Shown: piece by piece, positions 8,107-17,967 of the stretch
Position numbering within the stretch: position 1 is the first letter of the stretch
Layout of the letters: every line of letters starts with the position of its first letter
Assembly (NCBI RefSeq): GCF_000733925.1
Contig: NZ_JPOO01000003.1
Location: 1,612,001 to 1,676,000, forward strand
DNA from: Arenibacter algicola
Lineage (GTDB): Bacteria; Bacteroidota; Bacteroidia; Flavobacteriales; Flavobacteriaceae
Direction of reading: 5' to 3'
DNA length: 64,000 nt
Notes under the pieces: model-generated
What the model saw: only the letters and a program-made list of their open reading frames with translations
Databases searched by the model: none
What the model was told of the DNA's origin: nothing
Translations under genes and position numbers: made by a program

Positions 8107-11100
8107 TTAAGGTTTTAGTGGAGAAACCTCAGTGGGCAGAATCCCGAAATGTTCCTTAAAGCACTTTGTAAAATACGAAGGCGTGGAGAAACCTACCTTG
8201 TAACAGACCTCACTAATATTGGTGTTGCCATTTTCAATAATCTGTTTGGCCCTTTCTATTCTAATATTTCTTAAGAACTCATTGGCCGTCTGATTGGTAA
8301 GTGCTTTTATTTTTCTATAAAACTGACTTCTGCTCAAATTTAATTTCGAAGCCAGTACCTCCACACTTAGGTCAGGGTCATCTATATTATTGTTGATGTA
8401 ATTCAGGACCTTTTCAATAAAATCCTTGTCCAGGGAAGTGGTATTCTTGTTCACCGGTACATCGCTGATAACACTGAAGTACTTATTAAAAATTAGTTGC
8501 CTACTAGTTATAAGTTGTGACAACCTCAATCTGAGTAGCCGTAAATCAAAAGGTTTTACCATATAGGCATCTGCGCCCGTTTCAATCCCTTCCATTCTAT
8601 CATCTATACGTGCTTTGGCCGTAAGCATCAATAAAGGGATATGGCTGGTCCTCATATCGCCCTTAATTCTTTTACAAAATTCGAACCCATCCATTTCGGG
8701 CATAATAACATCTGTGATTATGATATCGGGAAGTGCCGACTTGGCCAATTCCAAACCTTCCTTTCCATTTTTGGCCAAAAGTATCCTGTATTGATTTTTG
8801 AGTTCATTCTTTAGGTAGCTCCTAAGTTCTCCGTTATCCTCCACAATCAATAAGGTGTAGGAGGTGGTTGCCTCCTCCGGGCTTGTATCAGATATGGCAT
8901 CAATATGGGATTTTACCAAGTTAACCCGTTCTTTTTGGGAGTCAGGTTCTTTAACATCGGTAAAGATCTCGTTCTCCGCAAAATGCTTTGGTCCCTTTGG
9001 CAAAATTATTCTGAAGGATGTTCCGCTTCCTACCTCGCTCTTAACTTCAATTTTACCTTTGTGCAGTTCCACAAAACTTTGTACCACTTCCAAACCAATG
9101 CCAGTACCACCATAATAGGTCTTGTTGAGATTTTCCACTTGATAAAAACGTTCAAAGATCCGTTCCGTTTCCTCTGGTTTAAGACCTGGTCCAGTATCCG
9201 AAATTATTAATTCCACTCCCGCTGTAGGCTTTGATTTATCTGCCAGCGGAAGGTTGTACGATTCATCCTTTGAGAGTAGTTCAATATTTATTGCCCCACC
9301 TTCCGGAGTGACTTTGAAAGCATTGGAAAGCAAATTGAAAATTATTTTCTCCATCATACTCTCGTCCGCCCATATGTTCATATCCTCGGAATCGGAATCC
9401 AAACTAAGATGTATATTTTTATCAAGAGCTTCTTCCTTAAAATGGTCTACAACTTCCTGGGTTAAATTAACCAAGTTAATTTCCTTGGCCCTTACACCTA
9501 TTTTATTTAATTCCAATTTTCTAAAGTCCAACAGCTCGTTCACCATTCTATAGAGTCGGTCCGTATTCTTATAAATTATGTTGTGCTTTTCCTTTATTCT
9601 AGGGGGCAGACTTAGGTTATCGTCATTAAGAATGTCCTTAAGTGGATTAATAATCAGGGTGAGGGGTGTCCTAAATTCATGGGAGATATTGGTAAAAAAT
9701 TGAAACTTTTTTTCATCCAAATCTTTTTCCTGCAATCTTTTTTCACGTTCAGAATGTATTATTTGCTTTTCCCTTATCCTGGACTGTGTCATTTTATTTA
9801 ATATATATATCCCCAAAACAAACAAAGCTATATAAGAAAACAAAGCCCAATTGGTTTTCCACCAAGGGGATGAAACAGTGATGTATAGGGTTAAGGGAGA
9901 TTGGTTCCAAACACCATCATTGTTGGCTGCCTTTAATTTAAAGGTATAACTCCCCGGATCCAAGTTGGTATAAGTAGCACTTCTTTTTTTACCTACATAA
10001 TTCCAAGTTTCTTCATAACCCTCCAAATAATACGCATACTCATTTTTTTCAGGGCGGGTAAAGTTTATGCCCGAGTATTCTATTGTAAAGACAGATTGAT
10101 CATGTTTCAATACAATACTATCTGTTTCGGAAATTACTTTCCTTAACGGTGAATCCTCCTGGGTAGGCAAAACTTTTTCATTGAACAGCCTAAATTCGGA
10201 CAGATACAATGAAGATTCATTGGTATTCGTAATTATCTCCGAAGGATTGAAATAATTAACCCCTTGATAACTTCCAAAATAAATATTCCCTAGCTTATCC
10301 TTAAATGCCGAATTGATATTAAAATCGTTGGAAAGCAATCCATCATCCGTGGTGTAATTATGAAACTCCTTGGTCTCCATATCCAATTTCGAAATTCCCG
10401 CATTGCCTCCCATCCAAATATTGCCATCCAAGCTTTCAATAATTCCACATACATTCTCCTCTTCAAGGCCATTAAATTTATCATACCAAATAAATCTATC
10501 GGTATTGGGCAGGTAGCGACATAGACCAGCACCTTTGGTCCCAATCCAAAGTGTTTGGTCCGTAGCTTCATACAGGGACAAAATGTAATTGGAAGCGGAA
10601 TTGTTTGTAGACTCCTGTGACATTCTGTCTATCATAGAAATCACGGAGTACTCTTGGCCCGATTGTTTCTTTACCTTAAAAAGCCCCTGAGTGGTCCCCA
10701 GCCATATGTTGTCCTCAAAATCTACCAGTACCTTATAGGCGCTGCTTCCGCTGATTCCATTATCGTTGAATGGCTGGGAATTATAATGTTTAAAAAGCCC
10801 AGTATTAGGATTGAAGGAATGCAACCCACTATGATAGGTCCCAATCCAAATAGTACCATCCTTATCCTCATCAAAACTCATTACTGTATTGGACGATAGG
10901 TTACCTTGGGTGTTACTGGTATTATAGTTAATAAATTTATTGGATCCTTTTTTTAAAAAATAGATACCCCCATCCCAACTTCCTGCCCAAATATTGTCCT
11001 TACTATCCAAAAAAATAGTCTGTATATAATCACTGGTCAATCCTGAATATTGGCTACTGCTAGCCTTGTTTATATGGGTGTAATCATTATTTTTTAAATC

Positions 11101-12288
11101 AAGAATGTCTATACCCCCACCATCCATTCCTATCCATAGCTTGCCCGAGGGATCTTTGGCGATTGAGGTAACCGAACTTATTTGCAAGGAATTTGGGTTA
11201 TTGTAGAGACTTTCTATGTCCTTGAACTTGTCATATAACCTGTCATAAACAGCTACGCCTTTGTTGTAATATCCGAGCCATATTTTTTCATCATTGTCCA
11301 AATACAAAGTCCAAATAGAATTGGACAAAAGACTTTTTTCGTCTTTTTTGTTGGTCAAATAATGATTCAGTACAGTCCCATTTCCATTTATATGGAAAAG
11401 GCCGTCGTTTTCAGTTCCACACATTAAATTTCCGTCCGGGAGTGCTATTAAGGTAAAAAAGGGATGGGTTGAAAAGGCATACTTTTCCATAGTGGACGGT
11501 TTGCCCAAATCCGAGTCTGCAATTTTAACCTTATACAGCCCGTCGTTGAAAGTCCCTACCCAAATGTTATCGGCATCATCTATTAACAGTGACCTTATAG
11601 AGACCCCAATTGACACCAATTTTCCCTGATTCCAAAGCTCAAAACGTTTAAGAACACCCGTTTTAACATCAACGGTATAGAGGCCCATATTGGTCCCTGC
11701 AAAAATTTTCCCGCTCGAGTCCGTCTGTATTGCCCTCACTACCAAGGGGTCTGTTGCATCCAATTCATTGACAGGAACTTTTTCTACCTCAAAATTGTCC
11801 AGGTTCATTTTAAACATTCCCCATCGGAAGGAACCTATGAGCAAATTTCCTTCATTATCTTCTTTTAAGGCACTTATCGGCATAGTAGGACCGTTCTGCA
11901 CACTGGAGGACAGAACCGGAATTCGCCTAAACTGATCATTATCGCGATCATAGAGGTTTAGTCCAACCTCAGTACCTACCCACAATCTATTCCTACTGTC
12001 CAAATACGAACAATTAATTTGGCTACTGCTGATAGATGTGGAATCATTAATAATATGTTTATACGATTTATAATCAATTCCATCATAGCGGTACAATCCT
12101 GAACCGTTGGTACCGATCCAAATAAAACCATAGTCATCCTGCAAAATGGAATATACCCCTACCTTGGATATTCCTTCCTTTATATTTACAAAATTCAATT
12201 TCGGAACATCCGTCTGAGCCCGCAAATCAGAAATAAAAAGACTTAGTACTATAAAAAAAACACAGATTCTTCTAAAATCTACTGTCAT
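8107..12288 (-). CDS. Hybrid two-component system regulator (HTCS)
   Basis: A 1393-aa sensor, kinase and transcription factor in one chain; family members switch on polysaccharide utilization loci when a breakdown oligosaccharide binds outside the membrane. Order: signal peptide (1-25); two seven-bladed propellers made of Reg_prop repeats (WIGT/WVGT motifs such as FIWIGTNGSGLYRYD, about 30-720); Y_Y_Y domain (about 730-805); transmembrane helix (about 810-830); HisKA with phospho-His870 in FTNISHEFRTPLTLI; HATPase (G boxes DTGPGLKPEE and GGTGIGLEV, about 970-1095); receiver with Asp1193 (IIITDVIMPEMDG); AraC-type double HTH to the C terminus (about 1290-1393). All catalytic residues are present. 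It lies directly upstream of the susC operon, so control of that operon is expected. Confidence 0.96.
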   Translation of the reverse strand: MTVDFRRICVFFIVLSLFISDLRAQTDVPKLNFVNIKEGISKVGVYSILQDDYGFIWIGTNGSGLYRYDGIDYKSYKHIINDSTSISSSQINCSYLDSRNRLWVGTEVGLNLYDRDNDQFRRIPVLSSSVQNGPTMPISALKEDNEGNLLIGSFRWGMFKMNLDNFEVEKVPVNELDATDPLVVRAIQTDSSGKIFAGTNMGLYTVDVKTGVLKRFELWNQGKLVSIGVSIRSLLIDDADNIWVGTFNDGLYKVKIADSDLGKPSTMEKYAFSTHPFFTLIALPDGNLMCGTENDGLFHINGNGTVLNHYLTNKKDEKSLLSNSIWTLYLDNDEKIWLGYYNKGVAVYDRLYDKFKDIESLYNNPNSLQISSVTSIAKDPSGKLWIGMDGGGIDILDLKNNDYTHINKASSSQYSGLTSDYIQTIFLDSKDNIWAGSWDGGIYFLKKGSNKFINYNTSNTQGNLSSNTVMSFDEDKDGTIWIGTYHSGLHSFNPNTGLFKHYNSQPFNDNGISGSSAYKVLVDFEDNIWLGTTQGLFKVKKQSGQEYSVISMIDRMSQESTNNSASNYILSLYEATDQTLWIGTKGAGLCRYLPNTDRFIWYDKFNGLEEENVCGIIESLDGNIWMGGNAGISKLDMETKEFHNYTTDDGLLSNDFNINSAFKDKLGNIYFGSYQGVNYFNPSEIITNTNESSLYLSEFRLFNEKVLPTQEDSPLRKVISETDSIVLKHDQSVFTIEYSGINFTRPEKNEYAYYLEGYEETWNYVGKKRSATYTNLDPGSYTFKLKAANNDGVWNQSPLTLYITVSSPWWKTNWALFSYIALFVLGIYILNKMTQSRIREKQIIHSEREKRLQEKDLDEKKFQFFTNISHEFRTPLTLIINPLKDILNDDNLSLPPRIKEKHNIIYKNTDRLYRMVNELLDFRKLELNKIGVRAKEINLVNLTQEVVDHFKEEALDKNIHLSLDSDSEDMNIWADESMMEKIIFNLLSNAFKVTPEGGAINIELLSKDESYNLPLADKSKPTAGVELIISDTGPGLKPEETERIFERFYQVENLNKTYYGGTGIGLEVVQSFVELHKGKIEVKSEVGSGTSFRIILPKGPKHFAENEIFTDVKEPDSQKERVNLVKSHIDAISDTSPEEATTSYTLLIVEDNGELRSYLKNELKNQYRILLAKNGKEGLELAKSALPDIIITDVIMPEMDGFEFCKRIKGDMRTSHIPLLMLTAKARIDDRMEGIETGADAYMVKPFDLRLLRLRLSQLITSRQLIFNKYFSVISDVPVNKNTTSLDKDFIEKVLNYINNNIDDPDLSVEVLASKLNLSRSQFYRKIKALTNQTANEFLRNIRIERAKQIIENGNTNISEVCYKVGFSTPSYFTKCFKEHFGILPTEVSPLKP

Positions 12289-12529
12289 TCAATTGCAGTT
12301 TAGGTTGAGCTTTTAAAATAACGGTAAAATAGGAATAAAAACATAAATTCCATATTACAATAAGCTTTTAGAAATTACAGTATTAAAAATTACATGGATT
12401 TTATTCAATGGAGCTGTGTAATATTTTTACTTTAGAGCAGGCACTAGGCAAGAGGGCACAGGAATAACTAAAAAACCAACAACTTTTCTTTTGACTAAAA
12501 TTAGCCTATTTTTATCAAAAATTAGCTCA
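12289..12529. other. Divergent intergenic region (HTCS / HerA-like ATPase)
   Basis: About 240 bp between divergently transcribed genes, AT-rich, probably holding both promoters. I found no hairpin, repeat or small gene I could defend. Confidence 0.4.
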
Positions 12530-14047
12530 ATGGACATCAAAGACAAATTCTTTGCACATATAGAGGAAGGATATACCACAAAAGGCGACTTTATTACCAT
12601 GGGAGCCGCAATGCTCAACGGGGAAACAATAACAGACGCGCATGTTAAGATCCCATTAAAAACACTAAACAGACATGGTCTCATCGCCGGGGCAACCGGT
12701 ACCGGTAAGACAAAAACCCTTCAGGTAATTGCAGAAAACCTTTCGGACAAAGGTATTCCCGTATTGCTTATGGACCTTAAAGGAGATCTTAGTGGTCTGG
12801 CCCAACCCAGTCCTGGGCATGCAAAAGTTGATGAACGTCATGCCAAAATAGGCAGCCTACCATTTACGCCTAAAGCTTTTCCCGTGGAAATACTTTCACT
12901 CTCCGAACAGGATGGTGTAAAATTGAGGGCCACGGTTTCAGAATTTGGACCGGTTCTCCTAAGTCGAATTTTGGATCTTTCGGTTACACAGGAAGGTATT
13001 GTAGCTGTTGTTTTTAAATATTGTGATGATAATAAGCTTCCCCTTTTAGACCTTAAGGATTTTAAAAAAGTATTGCAGTACGCCACAGAGGAGGGTAAAA
13101 AAGAATTTTCCGACTCTTATGGGCGAATCTCTACCAGTTCTACCGGGACCATTCTAAGAAAAATAATAGAACTGGAACAACAAGGTGCCGAACTGTTTTT
13201 CGGGGAAAAATCCTTTGATGTGGAAGACCTTACCCGCATTGATGAAAATGGCCGGGGCTATATCAATATTATACGATTAACCGATATTCAGGACCGTCCT
13301 AAATTGTTTTCGACCTTTATGCTGAGCCTCTTGGCAGAAATCTATGATACCTTTCCGGAACAGGGGGATACGGGCAGACCGGAATTGATCCTTTTTATAG
13401 ACGAGGCTCACCTTATTTTCAACGAGGCTTCAAAAGCACTATTAAATCAAATTGAGAGCATAGTTAAATTAATACGTTCCAAAGGAATAGGGGTGTATTT
13501 TGTAACCCAGAACCCTACCGATGTGCCAGATGCCGTCCTTTCCCAATTGGGATTAAAGGTGCAGCATGCCCTACGCGCGTTTACCGCAAAGGATAGGAAA
13601 GCCATAAAACTTACTGCGGAAAACTATCCCATTTCAGAATTTTATGATACCAAGGAAGTTTTAACTTCCCTAGGAATAGGGGAAGCATTGATCAGCGCCC
13701 TTGATGAAAAGGGAAGGCCAACCCCCCTGGCGGCCACTATGCTTAGGGCACCCATGAGCCGTATGGATATACTTACCGACAGTGAACTTAAAGAGGTAAT
13801 AGACAAATCCAAATTGGTTAGAAAATACAACGAAACCATAGACAGGGAAAGTGCCTATGAACTCCTTAACATTAAGATTGAAAGGGCGGAAAAACTGGCC
13901 GAAGAGGAAAAAGCCTCTTCCAGCAGCAGATCTACCCGATCTAGTTCCAGAAGGACCAGCACACGCCAAAACCCTGTCATAAAAGTATTGACCAGTGCAA
14001 CCTTTATAAGGGGAGTCCTGGGCGTACTAAAGAAGGTAATGAAATAG
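12530..14047 (+). CDS. HerA-like/DUF853 (YjgR-type) ATPase
   Basis: A 505-aa RecA-fold ATPase of the HerA/VirB4-related group. Walker A is GATGTGKT within GLIAGATGTGKTKTL; Walker B is LILFIDEAHLIF. An arginine-finger-like and FTAKDRKAI region follow, as in the YjgR family, and the C terminus is Ser/Arg-rich and low-complexity (SSSSRSTRSSSRR). The longer frame begins with TTG at 12491, but ATG 12530 gives the expected family start MDIKDKFFAHIEEGY. YjgR-type proteins are widespread but their cell role is not settled; DNA translocation or a NTPase chaperone role has been proposed. Followed after 64 bp by an unknown lipoprotein on the same strand. Confidence 0.88.
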   Translation: MDIKDKFFAHIEEGYTTKGDFITMGAAMLNGETITDAHVKIPLKTLNRHGLIAGATGTGKTKTLQVIAENLSDKGIPVLLMDLKGDLSGLAQPSPGHAKVDERHAKIGSLPFTPKAFPVEILSLSEQDGVKLRATVSEFGPVLLSRILDLSVTQEGIVAVVFKYCDDNKLPLLDLKDFKKVLQYATEEGKKEFSDSYGRISTSSTGTILRKIIELEQQGAELFFGEKSFDVEDLTRIDENGRGYINIIRLTDIQDRPKLFSTFMLSLLAEIYDTFPEQGDTGRPELILFIDEAHLIFNEASKALLNQIESIVKLIRSKGIGVYFVTQNPTDVPDAVLSQLGLKVQHALRAFTAKDRKAIKLTAENYPISEFYDTKEVLTSLGIGEALISALDEKGRPTPLAATMLRAPMSRMDILTDSELKEVIDKSKLVRKYNETIDRESAYELLNIKIERAEKLAEEEKASSSSRSTRSSSRRTSTRQNPVIKVLTSATFIRGVLGVLKKVMK

Positions 14048-14111
14048 TCCTATGGATTATAGACCAACAAGACATAAAAAAATAATATTCAAAATACCTT
14101 TTACCTTTAAA

Positions 14112-14660
14112 ATGATAAGAAAATCGATTTTTGCCGTAGCACTAAGTTCGCTACTCTTTATTCAATGTAACACCAATACAGATTTTGTCATTGCCAAAGA
14201 CCAAGTAGGCAAATTGCTGAAATCCAACACCATTGATGAAATTGATACCGTATTTGCCAGCGATTCCATAGTTCGGGATACCACAATAACCAGAATTGGT
14301 GCAGCAGTAAAAAAGATTAACATTTATGAAAAGGGAGGCAAGCAATTGCTTTCCCTCACCCCCAATACGGATAGTATTCCAAAAATAGAGATTATCCGTA
14401 TTTACGATCCAAGATATGTAACTGAAAAAGGCGTTGGACTCAATAGTACCTTTAAGGACATCGAGGACAAACATAGTATTAAAAAAATTATAACCGCCCT
14501 CAACAATGTGGTGATTTTCCTGAAGGACTCCGACGCCTATTTCACCATTGCCAAGACCGAACTTCCCAGCAACCTTCAATATGGCAACAACACCGATATT
14601 GAAGCTGTTCAAATACCGGACAATGCAAAGATTAAGTACATGATGGTGGGCTGGGAATAA
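14112..14660 (+). CDS. Conserved hypothetical lipoprotein
   Basis: A 182-aa protein with a lipoprotein signal peptide (LLFIQC, Cys19). The frame can be opened upstream at 14052, but that start would put 20 charged residues before a perfect signal peptide, so ATG 14112 is chosen. The mature part contains a beta-rich region with LTPNTDSIPKIEIIRIYDPRY, reminiscent of a small beta-sandwich or RseC-like fold, but I do not recognise a family. It sits between the HerA-like ATPase and an alpha/beta hydrolase with only 13 bp to the latter, so the three may be co-expressed. Function unknown. Confidence 0.75.
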   Translation: MIRKSIFAVALSSLLFIQCNTNTDFVIAKDQVGKLLKSNTIDEIDTVFASDSIVRDTTITRIGAAVKKINIYEKGGKQLLSLTPNTDSIPKIEIIRIYDPRYVTEKGVGLNSTFKDIEDKHSIKKIITALNNVVIFLKDSDAYFTIAKTELPSNLQYGNNTDIEAVQIPDNAKIKYMMVGWE

Positions 14661-14673
14661 CAGCAACGATTCT

Positions 14674-15513
14674 ATGCGAAAACTATTATACCGCACTCTA
14701 GCATTATCCTACGGTGCCTACTTTAATTCCACCGCACTTTTCTCTGAAAAGGAGGCGGGAAAAAGGGCATTCAAAACATTTACAACCCCTAGAAAGGGCA
14801 GGATATTGCCGGTTCATCAAGAATATCTACAAGAGTATTTGGGCAAAAAGATTCTAGTGAACAACACTGGGCTGCAGACCTATGAATGGCCTGGAACTGG
14901 GGAAACCGTTCTTTTGATGCACGGTTGGGAAAGCAATGCTTTTAGGTGGCGATATCTCATTGAAAAATTACAGGAAAGGGAATTCAATATCATTGCCTTT
15001 GATGCACCGGGCCATGGGTATTCTGAAGGAAATAGGTTAAATGTGGTTACCTATGCGAACAGTGCTCGGCAGCTCATAGACCTATACCGACCCAAACATA
15101 TTATTGGGCATTCCATGGGGGGACTTGCCACCCTTCACAATCAATATCAAAATCCGAACACCTCCATTGAAAAAATAGTGACTTTGGGAGCTCCCGCCGA
15201 GCTGTCCGAATTAATGGCTCATTACCAAAAACTGGTCAGGTTCAACAACAAAGTATTAGAGGCTTTGGACAAGCATGTGTATGAGCATTTCAATTATCGC
15301 GTTCACGATATTTCCACCCCTAAGTTTGCCAAATCCATTGCCCAGAAAGGACTGATCATACATGATGAATGGGATACGATAACCCCCTTCAACGCTTCCG
15401 AACGTCTTCACCAAAACTGGAAAAACAGCAGCTTGATAAAAACCACTGGGCTTGGCCACTCCTTACACCAAGAAGAGATCAACTTACAGATAGTAGACTT
15501 TTTATTATCTTAA
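14674..15513 (+). CDS. Alpha/beta-hydrolase fold protein
   Basis: A 279-aa cytoplasmic hydrolase, no signal peptide. The oxyanion-hole motif LLMHGWESNAFRW is near residue 89; the nucleophile elbow GHSMGG places the catalytic Ser; the acid is Asp in HDEWDTITP and the base is His in GLGHSLHQEE. All three triad members are therefore present in the usual order. Family members include esterases, lipases, haloperoxidases and C-C hydrolases, and nothing here narrows the substrate. It starts 13 bp after the unknown lipoprotein and is probably in one transcript with it. Confidence 0.85.
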   Translation: MRKLLYRTLALSYGAYFNSTALFSEKEAGKRAFKTFTTPRKGRILPVHQEYLQEYLGKKILVNNTGLQTYEWPGTGETVLLMHGWESNAFRWRYLIEKLQEREFNIIAFDAPGHGYSEGNRLNVVTYANSARQLIDLYRPKHIIGHSMGGLATLHNQYQNPNTSIEKIVTLGAPAELSELMAHYQKLVRFNNKVLEALDKHVYEHFNYRVHDISTPKFAKSIAQKGLIIHDEWDTITPFNASERLHQNWKNSSLIKTTGLGHSLHQEEINLQIVDFLLS

Positions 15514-15614
15514 ATTTTTAGTGCATTTTATGTCCAAACTTATTTCCTTTTTAAAATATGCTTATTTTTAGAACGTTTTCCAACTCCTATTACTACAATT
15601 AAAATATTACAACT

Positions 15615-16040
15615 ATGCCTGAAATCACTCCCTTCCATATTGCCATTCCCGTCCATAATTTGGCCGAATGCCGTACCTTTTACGGAGAGATATTAAATTG
15701 CGAAGAAGGAAGAAGCAGTGATCATTGGGTAGACTTCAACCTGTTCGGCCACCAATTGGTAATCCATTACAAACCCAAGGCCAAGGACGAAGCATTGCAC
15801 GTTAACCCAGTAGATGGCAAAGATGTTCCAGTGCCACATTACGGTGTTGTGCTCCCTTGGGACACCTTTAAATCCTTTTCGGAAGAGCTTATTGCAAAAA
15901 GGGTACGGTTTATTATTGAGCCCTATATCCGTTTTAAGGGTGAGGTTGGCGAACAGGCCACTATGTTCTTTCTTGACCCAGCTGGAAATGCCCTGGAATT
16001 CAAGGCCTTTAAGGATATGGGACAATTATTTGCCAAATAA
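15615..16040 (+). CDS. VOC-superfamily (glyoxalase/dioxygenase-like) protein
   Basis: A 141-aa protein with the paired beta-alpha-beta-beta-beta VOC fold. N-terminal metal-site His in FHIAIPVHNL, a second strand pattern FGHQLVIHY, and the C-terminal closing motif FFLDPAGNALEFKAF, where the Glu is the usual last metal ligand. Many family members are glyoxalases, fosfomycin-type thiol transferases or ring-cleaving dioxygenases; sequence alone does not choose. It is preceded by 100 bp and converges with the isomerase gene; an imperfectly placed inverted repeat (16077-16088/16099-16110) lies at the junction. Confidence 0.82.
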   Translation: MPEITPFHIAIPVHNLAECRTFYGEILNCEEGRSSDHWVDFNLFGHQLVIHYKPKAKDEALHVNPVDGKDVPVPHYGVVLPWDTFKSFSEELIAKRVRFIIEPYIRFKGEVGEQATMFFLDPAGNALEFKAFKDMGQLFAK

Positions 16041-16091
16041 CTATTCCTAAAATTTCGTATTACACTTAACTTTGGAGTTCATGAAAAACCT

Positions 16092-16928
16092 TTATAGATT
16101 TTTCATGAACTTCATATTGTGCGTCATACTTTCAAAAGGGGTACTGGCATATTCCTCCTGCTCTATAAATATGTACTTTAAGCCAGATTCCTTCTTGAAC
16201 TGCAGCATTTTGGCAATATTTAGACCGCCTTTTCCAAACTCCGTACTTTCCTTTTTCACCATGTCCATATCCTTCAAATGCCATAAAGGAAACCTACCTT
16301 CATATTTTCTAAAATAATCCAAAGGATCTTTCCCGGCAACTACCACCCAACCTAGATCAAGTTCCATATGCACAAGGTCTGCCTGTGTATTGTTCAATAA
16401 AATATCGTAGAACACCTCTCCGTTTTCAGATTCAAATTCATATTCGTGATTGTGGTATCCGAATTTAATATTTCTACTGCTACATTCTTCCCCTGCCTTA
16501 TTAAAGGCTTCAGCTACGGCCTTATAGTTGTCCACCGTTTGTCCTTCCGTAGGCATGGAGGAACAGATTAGATATTCCTGACCGGCCTCGGCCGCCTGAT
16601 CCATTGTTTCCTTCCAATGTTCGTCCAAGGCCACATGGCCACTCCTGAGGGTCATACCGAGATCTTCACAAACGCTTTTCATTTCCTTTGGTGCCAACCC
16701 GTAATAAAGTCCCTTGGTACTTCGCGCCGATTCAATCTGTTTAATTCCCAATGCCGCTATTCTCTTCAAGGTACCCACGGCATCTTCCAACATCTCCTTG
16801 CGAAAGGTGTACAATTGAACCCCTAAATTCTTTTTTGGATTCTTATACGGCAAAGTAAAGGATGGCAATAAAACCACTCCCGCTGCCAACATACCTGACT
16901 GCATTAAAAATTCTTTTCTCGTTGTCAT
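16092..16928 (-). CDS. Sugar phosphate isomerase/epimerase-type TIM barrel, exported
   Basis: A 278-aa xylose-isomerase-like TIM barrel. The N terminus MTTRKEFLMQSGMLAAG followed by a hydrophobic run resembles a Tat-type signal with a single Arg-Lys pair, suggesting export to the periplasm. Metal/substrate residues fall in the expected strands: GYHNHEYEF, HMELDLGWVVVAG, WHLKDMD and FIEQEEY near the C terminus. Third gene of an esterase, aldo/keto reductase, isomerase operon (15 bp from the reductase). Exported members of this group often work with Gfo/Idh/MocA oxidoreductases on keto-sugars. Substrate unknown. Confidence 0.85.
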   Translation of the reverse strand: MTTRKEFLMQSGMLAAGVVLLPSFTLPYKNPKKNLGVQLYTFRKEMLEDAVGTLKRIAALGIKQIESARSTKGLYYGLAPKEMKSVCEDLGMTLRSGHVALDEHWKETMDQAAEAGQEYLICSSMPTEGQTVDNYKAVAEAFNKAGEECSSRNIKFGYHNHEYEFESENGEVFYDILLNNTQADLVHMELDLGWVVVAGKDPLDYFRKYEGRFPLWHLKDMDMVKKESTEFGKGGLNIAKMLQFKKESGLKYIFIEQEEYASTPFESMTHNMKFMKNL

Positions 16929-16943
16929 TTTCTTTTCTTTAGA

Positions 16944-17915
16944 TTACTGTGACCATGAGGTTGGTTTTCTATCCCACCTATGGCCTTTCAATTCTTGATA
17001 TAAGTTGTTTGGCAGGCCCTTGCCATCACTTAAGACCGTGTTCATTAAAACGTTCCTTTCCTTGCGCATTCCAGGAATTATGGTACTTACCGTTTTGTTC
17101 ATTGTTATAAAGCGCAAAGCCATTTCAGCCATGGTCATCCCATCCGGAACCAATGGCCTCAACAGGTCTGCCCTTTCCGCACTTGCAATTAAATTCTCGG
17201 GAACAAAATACGTCCCCCTCCAGTCCCCTTCCGGAAACTTGGTCTCTTTAGTTATATTGCCGGTCAAGGTACCTTCATCAAAAGGAACTCTGGCTATGAC
17301 TGCTATATCCATTTCTTTACATAATGGAAAAAGAACATCCTCCGGAGCTTGGTCAAAAATATTGTAAATTACCTGTACGGCATCGAACACTCCTGTCTTA
17401 AGGGCCTTGATACCGTTTTCGGGTTCCCAACGGTTTACACTGATACCCATGGCAGCTACCTTCCCTGATTTTTTTAAATCTTCAACAGCTCTTTGCCACT
17501 CCTCCCGATCGGACCAACTGTCGTCCCAGGTATGGAACTGCATTAAATCCAATTGCTCCGTTTGTAAATTCTTTAGGGTCTTTTCCGTATATTCCACAAT
17601 ATGGGACGTAGGATAGGATTCCTCTAAACTATATTCCGGTTTTGCCGGCCACTTGAAATTTTTCGCCGGGATCTTACTGGCGGTATAAAGCTTTTTATTG
17701 GGAAACCTTCGCAACAGATCACCCAGTAATTTTTCACTGTGCCCATGACCATAGGCCCAAGCGGTATCGAAAAAATTAACTCCGTTTTCCACGGCCAGAT
17801 CCAATGACTTGGCAGACAATAGGTCATCGGACTCGGTCCATCCGCCCATACCCCACATTCCGTATCCTATTTCACTAACATCCCACTGTGTTCTACCAAA
17901 TTTTCTTATAACCAT
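16944..17915 (-). CDS. Aldo/keto reductase
   Basis: A 323-aa NADPH-dependent oxidoreductase with an (alpha/beta)8 barrel. The catalytic tetrad is readable: Asp and Tyr in FFDTAWAYGHGHSE, Lys in YTASKIPAKNF and His in MQFHTWDD. The C-terminal cofactor segment STIIPGMRKERN matches the phosphate-binding pattern. No signal peptide, so cytoplasmic. It lies 52 bp after the esterase and 15 bp before the isomerase on the same strand, so all three probably act on one sugar or sugar ester. Which sugar or alcohol it reduces is not visible. Confidence 0.9.
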   Translation of the reverse strand: MVIRKFGRTQWDVSEIGYGMWGMGGWTESDDLLSAKSLDLAVENGVNFFDTAWAYGHGHSEKLLGDLLRRFPNKKLYTASKIPAKNFKWPAKPEYSLEESYPTSHIVEYTEKTLKNLQTEQLDLMQFHTWDDSWSDREEWQRAVEDLKKSGKVAAMGISVNRWEPENGIKALKTGVFDAVQVIYNIFDQAPEDVLFPLCKEMDIAVIARVPFDEGTLTGNITKETKFPEGDWRGTYFVPENLIASAERADLLRPLVPDGMTMAEMALRFITMNKTVSTIIPGMRKERNVLMNTVLSDGKGLPNNLYQELKGHRWDRKPTSWSQ

Positions 17916-17967
17916 AACTCTAACCTAATACTTTTCACTCTTAAAAATCCCGGACCCTATTTATTGA

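Noticed and set aside
12427..12684. 85-aa minus-strand frame upstream of the HerA-like ATPase
   Set aside because: More than half of it is antisense to the certain ATPase gene and it has no recognisable features.
16077..16110. 12-bp inverted repeat gttcatgaaaaa / tttttcatgaac at the VOC/isomerase junction
   Set aside because: It overlaps the end of the isomerase coding sequence and lacks a good T-run on either strand, so I did not call it a terminator.
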